Notes: generated from the sequence alone by a model not told the origin. A stretch of 64,000 nucleotides of DNA from Novosphingobium sp. CF614 (GCF_900113255.1 NZ_FOOR01000001.1:552679-616678); one strand, 5' to 3'; counted from the first letter of the stretch, positions 1 through 9,130 are shown. Program-made: numbers and translations.

Positions 1-885
1 CGCTTGCGTGGTGGTGCGGAACAGGCTTTGCGAAGAACTGTCGTAGCGGGTTGCCTCCTCGAAGGCGGCACGCGCGAGCGAGGGGTCTTCGCGCAGCACC
101 TGCCATTGGTCGGGATTCTCCGCCAGCGCGCGCAAGCACAGGCCGATCGAATCGATCGTGGTATCGACCCCCGCCGACAAGAACGAGCGCACCAGCAGCT
201 TGGCTTCGGCATGGGTGATATCGCCTGCGTCCGCCGATGCGTAGATCGCCGCACCCAGACCATCGGGGGTGAGGGCGCTACGATCACAACGCTCATCGAT
301 CCAGCCGCTGACTTCTTCGGCGCGCTTCATCAATTCGTCGTACCAGGGGGTGCGCGGGCCGAAGGCGCCGAAGACGATGCCGCCGTAAATCAGCATGATT
401 TCGCGATCGAGCTTGGGCATGCCCACGGCATCGGGGAACACCGTTAGCGGAAACGGCTGGACCAGATCGGCGACCGCTTCGATCTCGCCCTTTTCGAGGG
501 CGGCATCGACCAGTTCGGCGGCGACGCGCTCGAAACCGGCGCGCATGGCCTTCAAGGCTTTGGCATTGAGCGCGCGCATCATGACCTGGCGCGTGCGCTC
601 ATGCTCGGGCGGATCGACTTCCAGGATGATGCTGGGCTGGCGCCAGTTCTTCTCCTTGAAATAGTTGGTCAGCCCGCCGCCGCCGGCATTGCTGAAGCGC
701 TGCCAGTCGGTCAGTACTTCCTTGATCTGCGCGTGATGCTGGACGACCCAGATCTGATGCTTTTCCAGCCAGACGATCGGCCCCAGGGTGCGAAGCTGCG
801 CGTAGTGGCGGTAGGGATCAGCGCGGAATTCCTCGCAGAACGGGTCGAGGTCGGAAACGACGCGCCGGTCCATTGCAATGTTCAT
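1..885 (-). CDS. Cytochrome P450, C-terminal part beyond window edge
   Basis: Reverse-strand translation from the ATG at 885 begins MNIAMDRRVVSDLDPF and reads open to the window edge (295 codons). I see the I-helix oxygen-activation motif SAGVDTT and the K-helix ExxR motif in EEATRYDS. The haem-binding Cys loop lies beyond position 1. A cytosolic bacterial class I P450 is expected, needing a ferredoxin and reductase; neither is present in the window. Its ATG overlaps the stop of the upstream hydantoinase-B gene by 4 bases (ATGA), so it is probably translationally coupled and works on the same substrate. The P450 call is firm; the substrate is unknown. Confidence 0.93.
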   Translation of the reverse strand, partial: MNIAMDRRVVSDLDPFCEEFRADPYRHYAQLRTLGPIVWLEKHQIWVVQHHAQIKEVLTDWQRFSNAGGGGLTNYFKEKNWRQPSIILEVDPPEHERTRQVMMRALNAKALKAMRAGFERVAAELVDAALEKGEIEAVADLVQPFPLTVFPDAVGMPKLDREIMLIYGGIVFGAFGPRTPWYDELMKRAEEVSGWIDERCDRSALTPDGLGAAIYASADAGDITHAEAKLLVRSFLSAGVDTTIDSIGLCLRALAENPDQWQVLREDPSLARAAFEEATRYDSSSQSLFRTTTQA

Positions 886-2618
886 CGGGGAAGATCCTTC
901 ATGCGGGCACGCAGCGCGGTCGTCGCCGGAATGTCGAGGGTGCCGTTCAAACTCAGCACGACGCCATAGGCCTCACGGGCGTGGGCTTCGCTGACCCGGT
1001 CGTCGAGCATGTCCTCGATCACGCGTTCGGGTTCGCGGTCCAGCGGGTTGCCGAAGCCGCCGCCGCCCGCCATGACGTGGCGATAGAGGTCGCCCGTACC
1101 CAGGGTCATGGCGCGGGTAGGCATCGCGGGCAGAACCTGGTCTCCGCCGCTGCCGCTCAACAAGTTGCTGGCCGGCGCGCCGGGGCTGCCGCCGTTAAGC
1201 CCATGCGGGGGATAGGCGATCTTGTCGGAGCGGACCCCGAAATAGACATCGTCGGCCAGCACCCGGTATTCCCGCACGATACCCAGTCCACCACGATTGA
1301 ACCCGGGGCCACCGGTATCCTGCGCCAAGCTGTAGCGCTCGATGCGGATGGGATAGTCCGCCTCGATGGTCTCGATCGGAACGTTGGCCTGGTTGGAGGC
1401 CATGTGCGGCACGCCTTCCTGCCCGTCATGCCCACTCGTTGCGCCCCACACGCCCATGACGCATTCCGAGAACACAAAGGTCGTCCCATCTATACGGCCA
1501 CTGAAGCTGGGGAGGGTGGAGCCGCCCGCTCCATCCGCGCTGACCCGATCCGGCACCGCCGCCGCCAGTGCGCCGAACACGCAATCGACGATGCGGTATC
1601 CCGTGATGCCGCGCGCGCCGCAGGGCGCCGGATAGCTGCAATTGAGTACCGACGATTCAGGCGCGATGACATGGATCGGTCGGGTGTAGCCGTGGCAATT
1701 GGGCACGTCGGCGCCCATGATCGAACGCAGCGCGGCATAGACGTTCGACTTGCAGAACGAGATCGGCGCGTTGATGCCGCCGGCCACTTGCGGTGAGGTG
1801 CCGGCCCAGTCGGCGGTCACTTCGTCGTCCGCGATGGTCAGCGTCAGGCGAAACAGGATGGGCTTGGGATCGTCGCCCAGACCATCGATATGATCCTCGA
1901 ACGTATAGACGCCATCAGGCAATTCACGGAATGCGGCGCGGGCCAGCCGCTCGGCATAATCGTGAAGGGCAACGCCATAGGCGCGCACGGTCGCTGCCCC
2001 GTAGCGCTCGATCATCGCGGTAAGCCCGCGTGAGCCTGCCATGGCAGCGGCAAGCTGGGCCTCGATGTCTCCCAGAACCAGATCGGGCGTGCGCACGTTG
2101 GCGGCGATCACGCGCGGCAGCACCGGATCGGGCACGCCGGCCCGGCGCAGTTTCAGGAAGGGCAGCCGCAGGCCTTCCTGGTGAATCTCGACAGCACTGA
2201 GCGAATTGCTGCCTGGCACCAGTCCGCCCACATCGACGTGGTGTGCGATGGTCGCGGCCCAGCCTTCGATCTGCGCATCATGGAAAATGGGCTTTACGAC
2301 ATAGATGTCCGGCAAATGCTGGCCGGACGCCAGGTAAGGGTCGTTGCCGATGAAGACGTCGCCGTCGTGGATGTCTCCGGCATACTCTTCCATCAAGTGG
2401 CGCATGGCGTCGCGGAAGCTGCCCAGGTGCATCGGCGTCGTCAGCCCTTGCGCCAGGTTCTCGCCTTGCGCGTCACACAGCGCGGTGGAGAAATCCATCG
2501 CATCGCGCACGATCGGCGAGTGGGCCGTACGCATCAGGATCAGCGCCATCTCGTCAGCGACTGCCTCGAACCCGTTCTTGAATACTTCGAGCAGGATGGG
2601 ATCGACATTGAAACTCAT
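882..2618 (-). CDS. Hydantoinase B / oxoprolinase family subunit
   Basis: A 578-residue protein of the HyuB family, which includes N-methylhydantoinase B, the C-terminal half of 5-oxoprolinase, and acetone/acetophenone carboxylase subunits. The N-terminal MSFNVDPILLEVFKNGFEAV, the RDAMDFSTALCDAQG stretch, the IAHHVDVGG stretch and the glycine-rich C-terminal GGGGFGNP are typical. In the family it pairs with HyuA, which phosphorylates the substrate, to open a cyclic amide or to carboxylate a ketone at ATP cost. It overlaps hyuA upstream (stop of hyuA at 2615, start here at 2618) and the P450 downstream. Length is normal and no damage is seen. Which reaction it supports cannot be told from sequence alone. 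Confidence 0.9.
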   Translation of the reverse strand: MSFNVDPILLEVFKNGFEAVADEMALILMRTAHSPIVRDAMDFSTALCDAQGENLAQGLTTPMHLGSFRDAMRHLMEEYAGDIHDGDVFIGNDPYLASGQHLPDIYVVKPIFHDAQIEGWAATIAHHVDVGGLVPGSNSLSAVEIHQEGLRLPFLKLRRAGVPDPVLPRVIAANVRTPDLVLGDIEAQLAAAMAGSRGLTAMIERYGAATVRAYGVALHDYAERLARAAFRELPDGVYTFEDHIDGLGDDPKPILFRLTLTIADDEVTADWAGTSPQVAGGINAPISFCKSNVYAALRSIMGADVPNCHGYTRPIHVIAPESSVLNCSYPAPCGARGITGYRIVDCVFGALAAAVPDRVSADGAGGSTLPSFSGRIDGTTFVFSECVMGVWGATSGHDGQEGVPHMASNQANVPIETIEADYPIRIERYSLAQDTGGPGFNRGGLGIVREYRVLADDVYFGVRSDKIAYPPHGLNGGSPGAPASNLLSGSGGDQVLPAMPTRAMTLGTGDLYRHVMAGGGGFGNPLDREPERVIEDMLDDRVSEAHAREAYGVVLSLNGTLDIPATTALRARMKDLPR

Positions 2619-4723
2619 TGCGATGCTCTCGATGCCAGCGCGATGACGATATTGCCGTGGGCGTCGCGCAGCGCGGTGCAGTCCGGCGGCACGATGGTGG
2701 TGCCTTCGTATTCCTCGACGATCAACGGGCCAGCGCGTGGGGCTTCGGACAAGTGGGCGCGGGTGACGACCGGCGTTTCGAGCAGGCCGTGATCCGGGCC
2801 GAAGTAGGCAGCGCGCGCTTCAGCGGACGGCCCAGAAGTTCCAACCACGGGTTTTCCGGCGTCCCGGATCGTCTGAGGACCGTTCGGAGGGATCGTACCG
2901 ATCGCGCGCAGCGTCACGATCTCGATCGCATGGTCGCCCAGGTCATGGCCATAGCTGCGCCGATGTTCCGCCTCGAAGGCGGCGCGGATGGCGGGAAGGC
3001 TGGCGTCGTCCAGTTCACCGCGCTCGATGTCGATGCTCAACTCGAAGCCTTGTCCGCGATAGCGCAGGCCCGCACGCCAGGTGAGGCGCAATTGCGGGGA
3101 AGTGCCCAGCTCGGCGCGTACCGTGTCTTCCAGTCGCTTGAATGTTGCCGCCATATCCACCGGCAGTGCGCGGTCCGGCCCCAGGGTGCGACCGAAGGTG
3201 TTGGAGCGGCTGACCTCGTGGTCGGTGAACAGCAGGCCCACGGCGCTGAACACGCCGGCGCCCGGCGGCACGATGACTTTGGCCATCCCCAGTTCGCGCG
3301 CCAGCGCGGCGGCGTGGATGCCGCCATTGCCGCCGAACGCGAACAGCGCGAAATCGCGCGGGTCGCGGCCGCGGTAAGTGGAGACGGCTTTTACGGCGCG
3401 CATCATGGCGGAGTTGGCAAGGCGGTGGATGCCCCAGGCCGCGTCCAGCAGATCGCGATCGAGTGGCTCGCAAACGCTGCGCTCGATCGCCTCGCGTGAC
3501 AGCCGGGCATTGATCGGCACGCTGCCGCCGGCCAGTGCCGTGGGATTGAGGTAGCCCAGCACGACATTGGCGTCGGTAACCGTCGCATCGGTGCCGCCGG
3601 CATCGTAGCAGGCAGGCCCCGGCACCGCGCCGGCACTGTCGGGACCGACCTTGAGCGCGCCTCCGGCATCGATACGCACGATGCTGCCACCGCCCGCGCC
3701 GACTTCGGACACGTCGATCACGGGCAGCCTGAGCGCATAGCCACCACCCTTGGCCAGCGCGCTCGACATCGAGATGCCGCCGCCCACTTCATATTCGTCG
3801 GTGCTGACGAGGCGTCCGCCTTCGATCAGCGAGGCTTTCGCGGTGGTGCCGCCCATGTCGAACGTGATGACGTCTCCGTGCCCGGCCTTGCCGCCCAGCC
3901 GCGCCGCGCCGACGACGCCAGCGGCAGGCCCGCTTTCGACGACGGTAGCGGGGCGCTCGATCACGCGATCGATGTCGAGCAAGCCGCCGCTGGACTGCAT
4001 CATCAGCAATCGACCGCCGACGCCTGCGTCGCGCAGTCGTATTTGCAGCGCGCAGAGGTATCGGCTGACCACCGGACCGATGTAGGCATTGACGACGGTG
4101 GTGCTGGTCCGCTCGTACTCACGGATTTCCGGCAGCACATCGTGGCTGGCGCAGATGAAGGTGCCTTCGGGCAACGTCTCGCGCAAGATCTGCTCGACGG
4201 CCATTTCGTGCTGCGGATTGGCATAGCTATGCAGGAAGCAGATCGCCACGGCTTCTACCTCGTGCGCGGCAAGCGCATCGGCTACCGCGCGCACGGCCTC
4301 GGTATCGAGTTCCCGGATCACCTCGCCGCGCGGGCCCAGCCGCTCGGGCACTTCCAGGCGCAAGCGGCGGGGCACCAAGGGCGCGGGCTTGCGGTAGAGT
4401 GGCTCGTAAAGCCGGGGAACGCGGATGCGCCGCATTTCCAGCACGTCGCGAAAGCCTTCCGTCGTGACGAGCGCGGTGCGCGCGCCTTTGCCTTCGAGAA
4501 TGGCATTGGTGGCGATGGTGGATGCGTGGAGTATCTCGTCGAAGCGATCCACGGGCAAATCCAACCGACCGGCGACATCGGCGATGCCGGTCAGGATCGC
4601 GGCGGCATAGTCGCCGGGCGTGGTAGGCGTCTTGGCGGTCGTCAGGGTGCCGTCCGGCGATAGGCAGGCGATGTCGGTGAAGGTGCCGCCGATGTCGGCG
4701 GCGATGCGGTAGCCGGACGCCAT
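2615..4723 (-). CDS. Hydantoinase A / oxoprolinase family ATP-binding subunit
   Basis: A 702-residue HyuA-type subunit. The reading frame is open further upstream, but the ATG at 4723 puts the conserved start MASGYRIAADIGGTFTDI at the N-terminus and lies one base beyond the upstream gene's stop. The DIGGTFTD phosphate loop, SGPAAGVVGA and FDMGGTTAKA are the sugar-kinase/actin-type ATP-binding elements of the family. Together with HyuB it should form an ATP-dependent cyclic-amide hydrolase (hydantoin, 5-oxoproline or caprolactam type) or a carboxylase of the acetophenone carboxylase type. It is the second gene of a four-gene leftward operon. Confidence 0.9.
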   Translation of the reverse strand: MASGYRIAADIGGTFTDIACLSPDGTLTTAKTPTTPGDYAAAILTGIADVAGRLDLPVDRFDEILHASTIATNAILEGKGARTALVTTEGFRDVLEMRRIRVPRLYEPLYRKPAPLVPRRLRLEVPERLGPRGEVIRELDTEAVRAVADALAAHEVEAVAICFLHSYANPQHEMAVEQILRETLPEGTFICASHDVLPEIREYERTSTTVVNAYIGPVVSRYLCALQIRLRDAGVGGRLLMMQSSGGLLDIDRVIERPATVVESGPAAGVVGAARLGGKAGHGDVITFDMGGTTAKASLIEGGRLVSTDEYEVGGGISMSSALAKGGGYALRLPVIDVSEVGAGGGSIVRIDAGGALKVGPDSAGAVPGPACYDAGGTDATVTDANVVLGYLNPTALAGGSVPINARLSREAIERSVCEPLDRDLLDAAWGIHRLANSAMMRAVKAVSTYRGRDPRDFALFAFGGNGGIHAAALARELGMAKVIVPPGAGVFSAVGLLFTDHEVSRSNTFGRTLGPDRALPVDMAATFKRLEDTVRAELGTSPQLRLTWRAGLRYRGQGFELSIDIERGELDDASLPAIRAAFEAEHRRSYGHDLGDHAIEIVTLRAIGTIPPNGPQTIRDAGKPVVGTSGPSAEARAAYFGPDHGLLETPVVTRAHLSEAPRAGPLIVEEYEGTTIVPPDCTALRDAHGNIVIALASRASQ

Positions 4724-4724
4724 G

Positions 4725-5879
4725 TCAGTCACACCGATAATGCATGAGCTTGTCTTCATCCACCGTGATCCCAAGCCCCGGCGCATCGAGGGCAAGGATC
4801 GCTCCGTTCGCGAACGCCATCGGTTCGGCCAGGACGTCATCCTCGTAATAGCGGCCCGCGACCTGGCACGGATGCGTGCCGGCAGGGGCGCTGACCGCGA
4901 TCACCGCGCCGAGCGTGACGGCGGGCTGAGCCAGGGCGAACTGGACGTTGGCGGCAGTGCCGATCGCGGACTCGATCGAGCCGTTGACGTCGCACGCCAT
5001 CAACTGGGCGTCCGCCACGCAGGCGACCTTGGCCGCGCCGACGAAGCCGCCGGCTTTGGCAAGGTAGATCGAGATGGAATCCGCCGCGCGGGCCTGGCTG
5101 ATGTCCAGCGCATCGTTGACGTTCCAGCAGCTTTCGTCGGCGATGATCGGCACGGCGGCGGATGCCGTGACTTGCGCCATATAAGTAAGGCCCGTGGTCG
5201 GTTGTTCGACCATGCTGATCCCGGCATCAACCAGCCGACCGACGGTCTGTGCCGCGGCCTTGCCATGCCCATACCCCTGGTTGGCATCGAGCCGCAGCGT
5301 CATGTCGTCGCCCAGTTCGCGGCGCAGCGCCGCAGCCAGGCGGATGTCACGCTCGGCATCGACCCCGCCTTTGACCTGAAGCGCGCGCACGCCGTCTGCC
5401 GCCGCTTCTACGCCTTCGATGAGGGCTTCGTCTTCCGGCATCAGGCCGATCATATGCGCCACCGGGACAGCTTCGCGCACCGCGCCGCCCAGCAACTTGT
5501 AGATGGGGAGGCCGACGATCTTGCCCCAGACATCATGCAAGGCGATGTCGATCGCGCATTTGGCGTAGACGTTGCCGACGACGAGGCGGTCCATCGCTCG
5601 GCGGGCTGCCGTGACGGCAGTCGCGTCCATGCCCACGAGCGCCGGGCCAAGCACGGCGTTGACGATGTGGCATACGGTCACCTGGGTTTCGCCGCAGCGT
5701 CGCTCCCAGTCGCCACCCCAATCGGGCAGCGGCGTCGCTTCGCCAAAGCCGACGAAACCGCCTTCTGTCTCGACTCGGACCGCCACGAACCCGCCCAGGT
5801 TGGCGATGAGGCCCGCCCATCGAAAGTCCCGGCGCGGCGGAAGACGGAAGGCAAACGCTTCGATTTTGGTGATTTTCAA
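4725..5879 (-). CDS. Mandelate racemase/muconate lactonizing enzyme family protein
   Basis: A 384-residue enolase-superfamily enzyme. It has an N-terminal capping domain (MKITKIEAFAF) and a TIM barrel with the metal ligands in LRLDANQGY, MVEQPT and IADES, and a second-side lysine in YLAKAGGF. The usual KxK motif at the end of the second strand reads QVK, so the first lysine is replaced by glutamine. Family chemistry starts with proton abstraction next to a carboxylate and leads to racemisation, cycloisomerisation or dehydration. It is the first gene of the leftward operon and probably sets up the substrate for, or handles the product of, the hydantoinase-type enzyme. The exact reaction is unassigned. 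Confidence 0.87.
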   Translation of the reverse strand: MKITKIEAFAFRLPPRRDFRWAGLIANLGGFVAVRVETEGGFVGFGEATPLPDWGGDWERRCGETQVTVCHIVNAVLGPALVGMDATAVTAARRAMDRLVVGNVYAKCAIDIALHDVWGKIVGLPIYKLLGGAVREAVPVAHMIGLMPEDEALIEGVEAAADGVRALQVKGGVDAERDIRLAAALRRELGDDMTLRLDANQGYGHGKAAAQTVGRLVDAGISMVEQPTTGLTYMAQVTASAAVPIIADESCWNVNDALDISQARAADSISIYLAKAGGFVGAAKVACVADAQLMACDVNGSIESAIGTAANVQFALAQPAVTLGAVIAVSAPAGTHPCQVAGRYYEDDVLAEPMAFANGAILALDAPGLGITVDEDKLMHYRCD

Positions 5880-5928
5880 CGCGTTCCCCTGAGGTGAGAA
5901 AGGTTAGGACTGCCAGTGGCGTAGCACG

Positions 5929-5950
5929 ATATTTTCCTATGAGAAAATAT
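5929..5950. promoter_or_regulatory. Inverted-repeat operator candidate
   Basis: A perfect inverted repeat with arms ATATTTTC and GAAAATAT and the 6-base spacer CTATGA. It contains the core TTTTCCTATGAG. It lies about 50 bases upstream of the enolase-family gene start. The TTTCCTA core recurs at 15126 and 15828, the latter next to the start of the cluster's XRE-cupin regulator, so this is the best candidate operator for that regulator. No binding evidence is available. Confidence 0.55.
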
Positions 5951-6206
5951 TTTTAATTCACAGTCAAGTGGCTGGCTTGGGGTGGCTTGGCATCTCTGAT
6001 AGGCCTCCGAGTAAACTGCTGAAAATGCCTCAGGCCTTGCGATCGCGCCCCTTTTTGCGCGAAAACTGCGGCCTACCTGCTCGAAGTGGGCGGAGCCGGA
6101 TTTTGATGACGGGTGCAGTGTTTCGACAGGTTTGCTTATAAATCAGTGGCTTTTGGCGATTAGCGCCTGACAGATTGCTCGACTGACCCGCAGAATTGCC
6201 GATTTA

Positions 6207-6243
6207 GGAAAAAATTTCCCTCTTTTTCTTCTCACGAAAATAT
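6207..6243. promoter_or_regulatory. Second operator-like site before the Rieske gene
   Basis: GGAAA-AAA-TTTCC forms an imperfectly spaced palindrome at 6207-6219. The 8-base arm GAAAATAT of the 5929 site reappears at 6236-6243. The segment is very AT-rich and sits 50-85 bases before the Rieske oxygenase start, where a promoter or operator would be expected. The assignment rests only on resemblance to the neighbouring site. Confidence 0.35.
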
Positions 6244-6291
6244 GTCACCCCTGAGGAACTAACCCATTTTCACGATGAGTCCCTTGGTTCG

Positions 6292-7623
6292 ATGACACCG
6301 GAACAGAACGACCTGATAACCCGCGCCGGCAGCGCCACCCCATTGGGCGGCCTGTTGCGCTGCTATTGGCAGCCGGTCGCGTTGGTCGATGAACTCGGCG
6401 GGCCTCGTCCAGCAAAGGCCGTGCGCGTTCTGGGCCAGGACTTCGTCGTATTTCGCGACAACCAGGGTCGCATCGGCATGCTGGATCGCGATTGCCCGCA
6501 TCGCAATGCCGACTTGGCGTTCGGGCGTCTCGAAGACGGTGGTATCCGCTGTCTGTTCCATGGCTGGTTGTTCGATGTCGATGGCAATTGCCTCGAAACG
6601 CCGGGCGAGCCGGAAGGCAGCAAGCTGTGCTCTCGCGTCCGGCAGAAGAGTTATCCCGTCGCGGTGCGCGGCGGCATCATCTTCGGCTATTTGGGTGAGG
6701 GGGAGGCGCCCGCGTTTCCCGCGCTGGATTGCTTCATCGCCCCGGACAGCCACGTCTTCGCGTTCAAGGGCTATCTCGACTGCAATTGGCTGCAAGCGCT
6801 CGAAGTGGGTATCGATCCGGCCCACGCCAGCTTTCTCCACCGCTTCTACGAGGATGAGGATGCGGCGGCCAGCTACGGAAAGCAGTTCCGCTCCACGTCG
6901 GCCGACAGCGAACTGACGATGACCCAGGTTCTGCGGGAATACGAGAACCCCGAGATCACCGTGGAGCGCTCCGAGATCGGCTTGCGGCTGACCGCGCTGC
7001 GTTCTTTGGGTGAAGGTGGAACGCATGTGCGCGTGACCAATCTTCTGTTCCCGCAAGCGTTCGTCATCCCACTGTCCGAGACGATGACGATCACGCAGTG
7101 GCACGTCCCGATCGACGACGAGAGCTGCTATTGGTACGCGATCTTCACCGGATTTGCCGAGCCGGTAGACAAGGCGACGATGCGCGAGCAGCGCCTCAAG
7201 CTCTATACACTGCCTGACTACATGCCGCGCGTCGGCAGGCACAACAACTATGGCTACGATCTCGATGAACAGCGCCTGCGCACGTACACGGGCATGGGCG
7301 AGGACATCAACGTCCACGATCAGTGGGCGGTAGAAAGCCAGGGCCGCATACAGGATCGCACGCGCGAGCATCTGGGGACGACCGACAAGGGTATCGTCGC
7401 CTATCGCAAGCTGCTGCTGGCGGAAATCCGCAAGGCATCGCAAGGTAGTGCTCCCCTGATGGCGCTGGGCAAGCAGGAAGCGGCTTCCGTGACCGGCCCT
7501 GCCACGATCGATGGCGTTGCGGTGGCAGGCGAGGATGTGGTTGGCTATTGGCAGCGCGCCGATGCGCGCCGTCGAGACAATGCTTCCTGGGCCATGACTG
7601 CGGCGGAAACCGCGCGACCATGA
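6292..7623 (+). CDS. Rieske non-heme iron oxygenase, large subunit
   Basis: A 443-residue aromatic ring-hydroxylating/demethylating oxygenase of the phthalate/vanillate type. The Rieske cluster ligands are seen as CPHRNAD followed by CLFHGW (CxH and CxxH pairs). The mononuclear iron site is in GIDPAHASFLHR, with the aspartate and two histidines in the expected spacing. No small subunit, ferredoxin or reductase gene lies nearby, so electrons must come from proteins encoded elsewhere. The last codon overlaps the start of the following ligase gene (ATGA). A six-codon open frame at 6275-6295 overlaps the start. No strong ribosome-binding site is seen. Substrate unknown. Confidence 0.92.
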   Translation: MTPEQNDLITRAGSATPLGGLLRCYWQPVALVDELGGPRPAKAVRVLGQDFVVFRDNQGRIGMLDRDCPHRNADLAFGRLEDGGIRCLFHGWLFDVDGNCLETPGEPEGSKLCSRVRQKSYPVAVRGGIIFGYLGEGEAPAFPALDCFIAPDSHVFAFKGYLDCNWLQALEVGIDPAHASFLHRFYEDEDAAASYGKQFRSTSADSELTMTQVLREYENPEITVERSEIGLRLTALRSLGEGGTHVRVTNLLFPQAFVIPLSETMTITQWHVPIDDESCYWYAIFTGFAEPVDKATMREQRLKLYTLPDYMPRVGRHNNYGYDLDEQRLRTYTGMGEDINVHDQWAVESQGRIQDRTREHLGTTDKGIVAYRKLLLAEIRKASQGSAPLMALGKQEAASVTGPATIDGVAVAGEDVVGYWQRADARRRDNASWAMTAAETARP

Positions 7624-9059
7624 CCGGTTTCATCGCCCGGCATGGTTTGTGGACCGATGACCAGGCGCGCCTTGCTGCCGAAGTGGAAGCGCAATTGCGC
7701 GCGGCCAGCGTCAACCAAGTCCGGTTGTCCTTTCCCGATCTGCATGGACTGCTGCGCGGCAAGACCTTGATGATAGAGGCCTTGCCCGGCGTGATGGAGG
7801 ATGGCTGCGCCATCACCTCCACGCTCCTGCTCAAGGACACCGCGCATCGCACCGTGGTGCCGGTATTCACCCAGGGCGCGGGCATCGGCGAGCCGGCGCT
7901 TCAGGGCGGCGGCGACGTTATCATGGTGCCTGATCCCACGACGCTGCGGCTTCTGCCTTGGGCGCCTGGCTCCGCATGGATGCTGTGCGACTTGTATTAC
8001 CCCGATGGCCGGCCAGTTGCCCATTCCACCCGTCGCATCGCGCAGGACGCGGCAGCACGCCTGGCGGCGCAAGGGTTCGAGTTCGTCAGCGGGCTGGAAG
8101 TCGAATTTCATCTGACCCGCCTCACCGATCCCAAACTGGATATCGCCGATGCCGGGCAACCCGGTACACCGCCCTCGGTGGAACTGCTTCACCAGGGCTA
8201 TGCCTATCTGACCGAACAGCGTTACGACCGGATCGAGCCGATCCTGGATATCATGCGCGGGCATTGTCAGGCGCTGGGTCTGCCGATCCATTCGATCGAG
8301 ATCGAATTCGGGCCGAGCCAGGTCGAGTTCGTGTTTCGCCCAGGCAGCGGTATCCAACCTGCGGACGACATGATCGTGTTCCGCAACGCCATCAAACAGA
8401 TCGCGCGTCGCCACGGCTACCATGCGACCTTCATGTGCCGCCCCCAATGGGCCAATGCGATGTCGAGCGGGTGGCACCTGCACCAGTCGCTGCGCGATAG
8501 GGCCAGTGGTCGCAATCTCTTCGCGCGCGAAGATGGCGGGCAGGGGCTTTCGGACATCGGTCGTCACTTCCTGGCCGGCCTGCTCAGCGGTGCGCGAGCG
8601 GCGACGCCGTTCAGCACGCCCACCATCAACGGCTACAAGCGCTACCGTGCCAATTCCTTGGCGCCCGATCGGGTGGCCTGGGGCGAGGACAATCGAGGCG
8701 CGATGCTGCGGGTATTGGCACGCGGCGCGCCAGGCGCGACCCGGATCGAGAACCGCATCGGCGAACCGGCGGCCAATCCCTATCTTTATCTGACCTCGCA
8801 AATGCTGACCGGGCTTGCCGGCATCGCCGCGCGGGCAGAACCCGGCGCGCCTGTCGATAGCCCCTATCTGGCCGACGCCCAGCCCCTGCCGAGCAGCCTG
8901 GAGGCAGCGCTCGACACCTTGGCCGCGGACGCCCCGATGCGCGAAGCGTTCGGCAATGCATTCATCGATTATTTCTTAATGATAAAGCGGGCCGAGGTTG
9001 AACGATACAACACTACGGTTACGGACTGGGAGCAAAGAGAGTACTTCGACTTGTTCTAA
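7620..9059 (+). CDS. Glutamine synthetase-like ligase (gamma-glutamyl amide synthetase type)
   Basis: A 479-residue protein of the glutamine synthetase catalytic superfamily. I chose the ATG at 7620, which overlaps the Rieske stop, because the upstream frame lacks family character. Conserved features are the beta-grasp entry SFPDLHGLLRGK, the metal-binding GLEVEFHL and IEIEFGPSQ, SGWHLHQSL, the ATP/ammonia region NSLAPDRVAWGEDNRG and RIENRIGEPAANPY. Catabolic members such as PuuA ligate glutamate to amines through the gamma-carboxyl, which protects the amine or prepares it for oxidation. Coupling to a Rieske oxygenase suggests an amine substrate or intermediate; this is inference. Housekeeping GlnA is unlikely given sequence and context. 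Confidence 0.9.
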   Translation: MTGFIARHGLWTDDQARLAAEVEAQLRAASVNQVRLSFPDLHGLLRGKTLMIEALPGVMEDGCAITSTLLLKDTAHRTVVPVFTQGAGIGEPALQGGGDVIMVPDPTTLRLLPWAPGSAWMLCDLYYPDGRPVAHSTRRIAQDAAARLAAQGFEFVSGLEVEFHLTRLTDPKLDIADAGQPGTPPSVELLHQGYAYLTEQRYDRIEPILDIMRGHCQALGLPIHSIEIEFGPSQVEFVFRPGSGIQPADDMIVFRNAIKQIARRHGYHATFMCRPQWANAMSSGWHLHQSLRDRASGRNLFAREDGGQGLSDIGRHFLAGLLSGARAATPFSTPTINGYKRYRANSLAPDRVAWGEDNRGAMLRVLARGAPGATRIENRIGEPAANPYLYLTSQMLTGLAGIAARAEPGAPVDSPYLADAQPLPSSLEAALDTLAADAPMREAFGNAFIDYFLMIKRAEVERYNTTVTDWEQREYFDLF

Positions 9060-9130
9060 TAATTAAATAAAAACCAAAAAAATAAATAAAATCCAGGAGT
9101 GAACGCGACATTCTGTTTCTAGGAGGTTGT

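Larger units (their letters stand above)
5880..6291. promoter_or_regulatory. Divergent promoter region of the catabolic cluster
   Basis: This 412-base gap separates the leftward enolase/hyuAB/P450 operon from the rightward Rieske/ligase genes. It is visibly richer in A and T than the surrounding genes and must hold promoters for both directions. Two clusters of inverted repeats, at 5929-5950 and 6207-6243, lie near the two ends. I cannot fix -35/-10 boxes with confidence. No open reading frame here looks like a gene. Confidence 0.7.
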
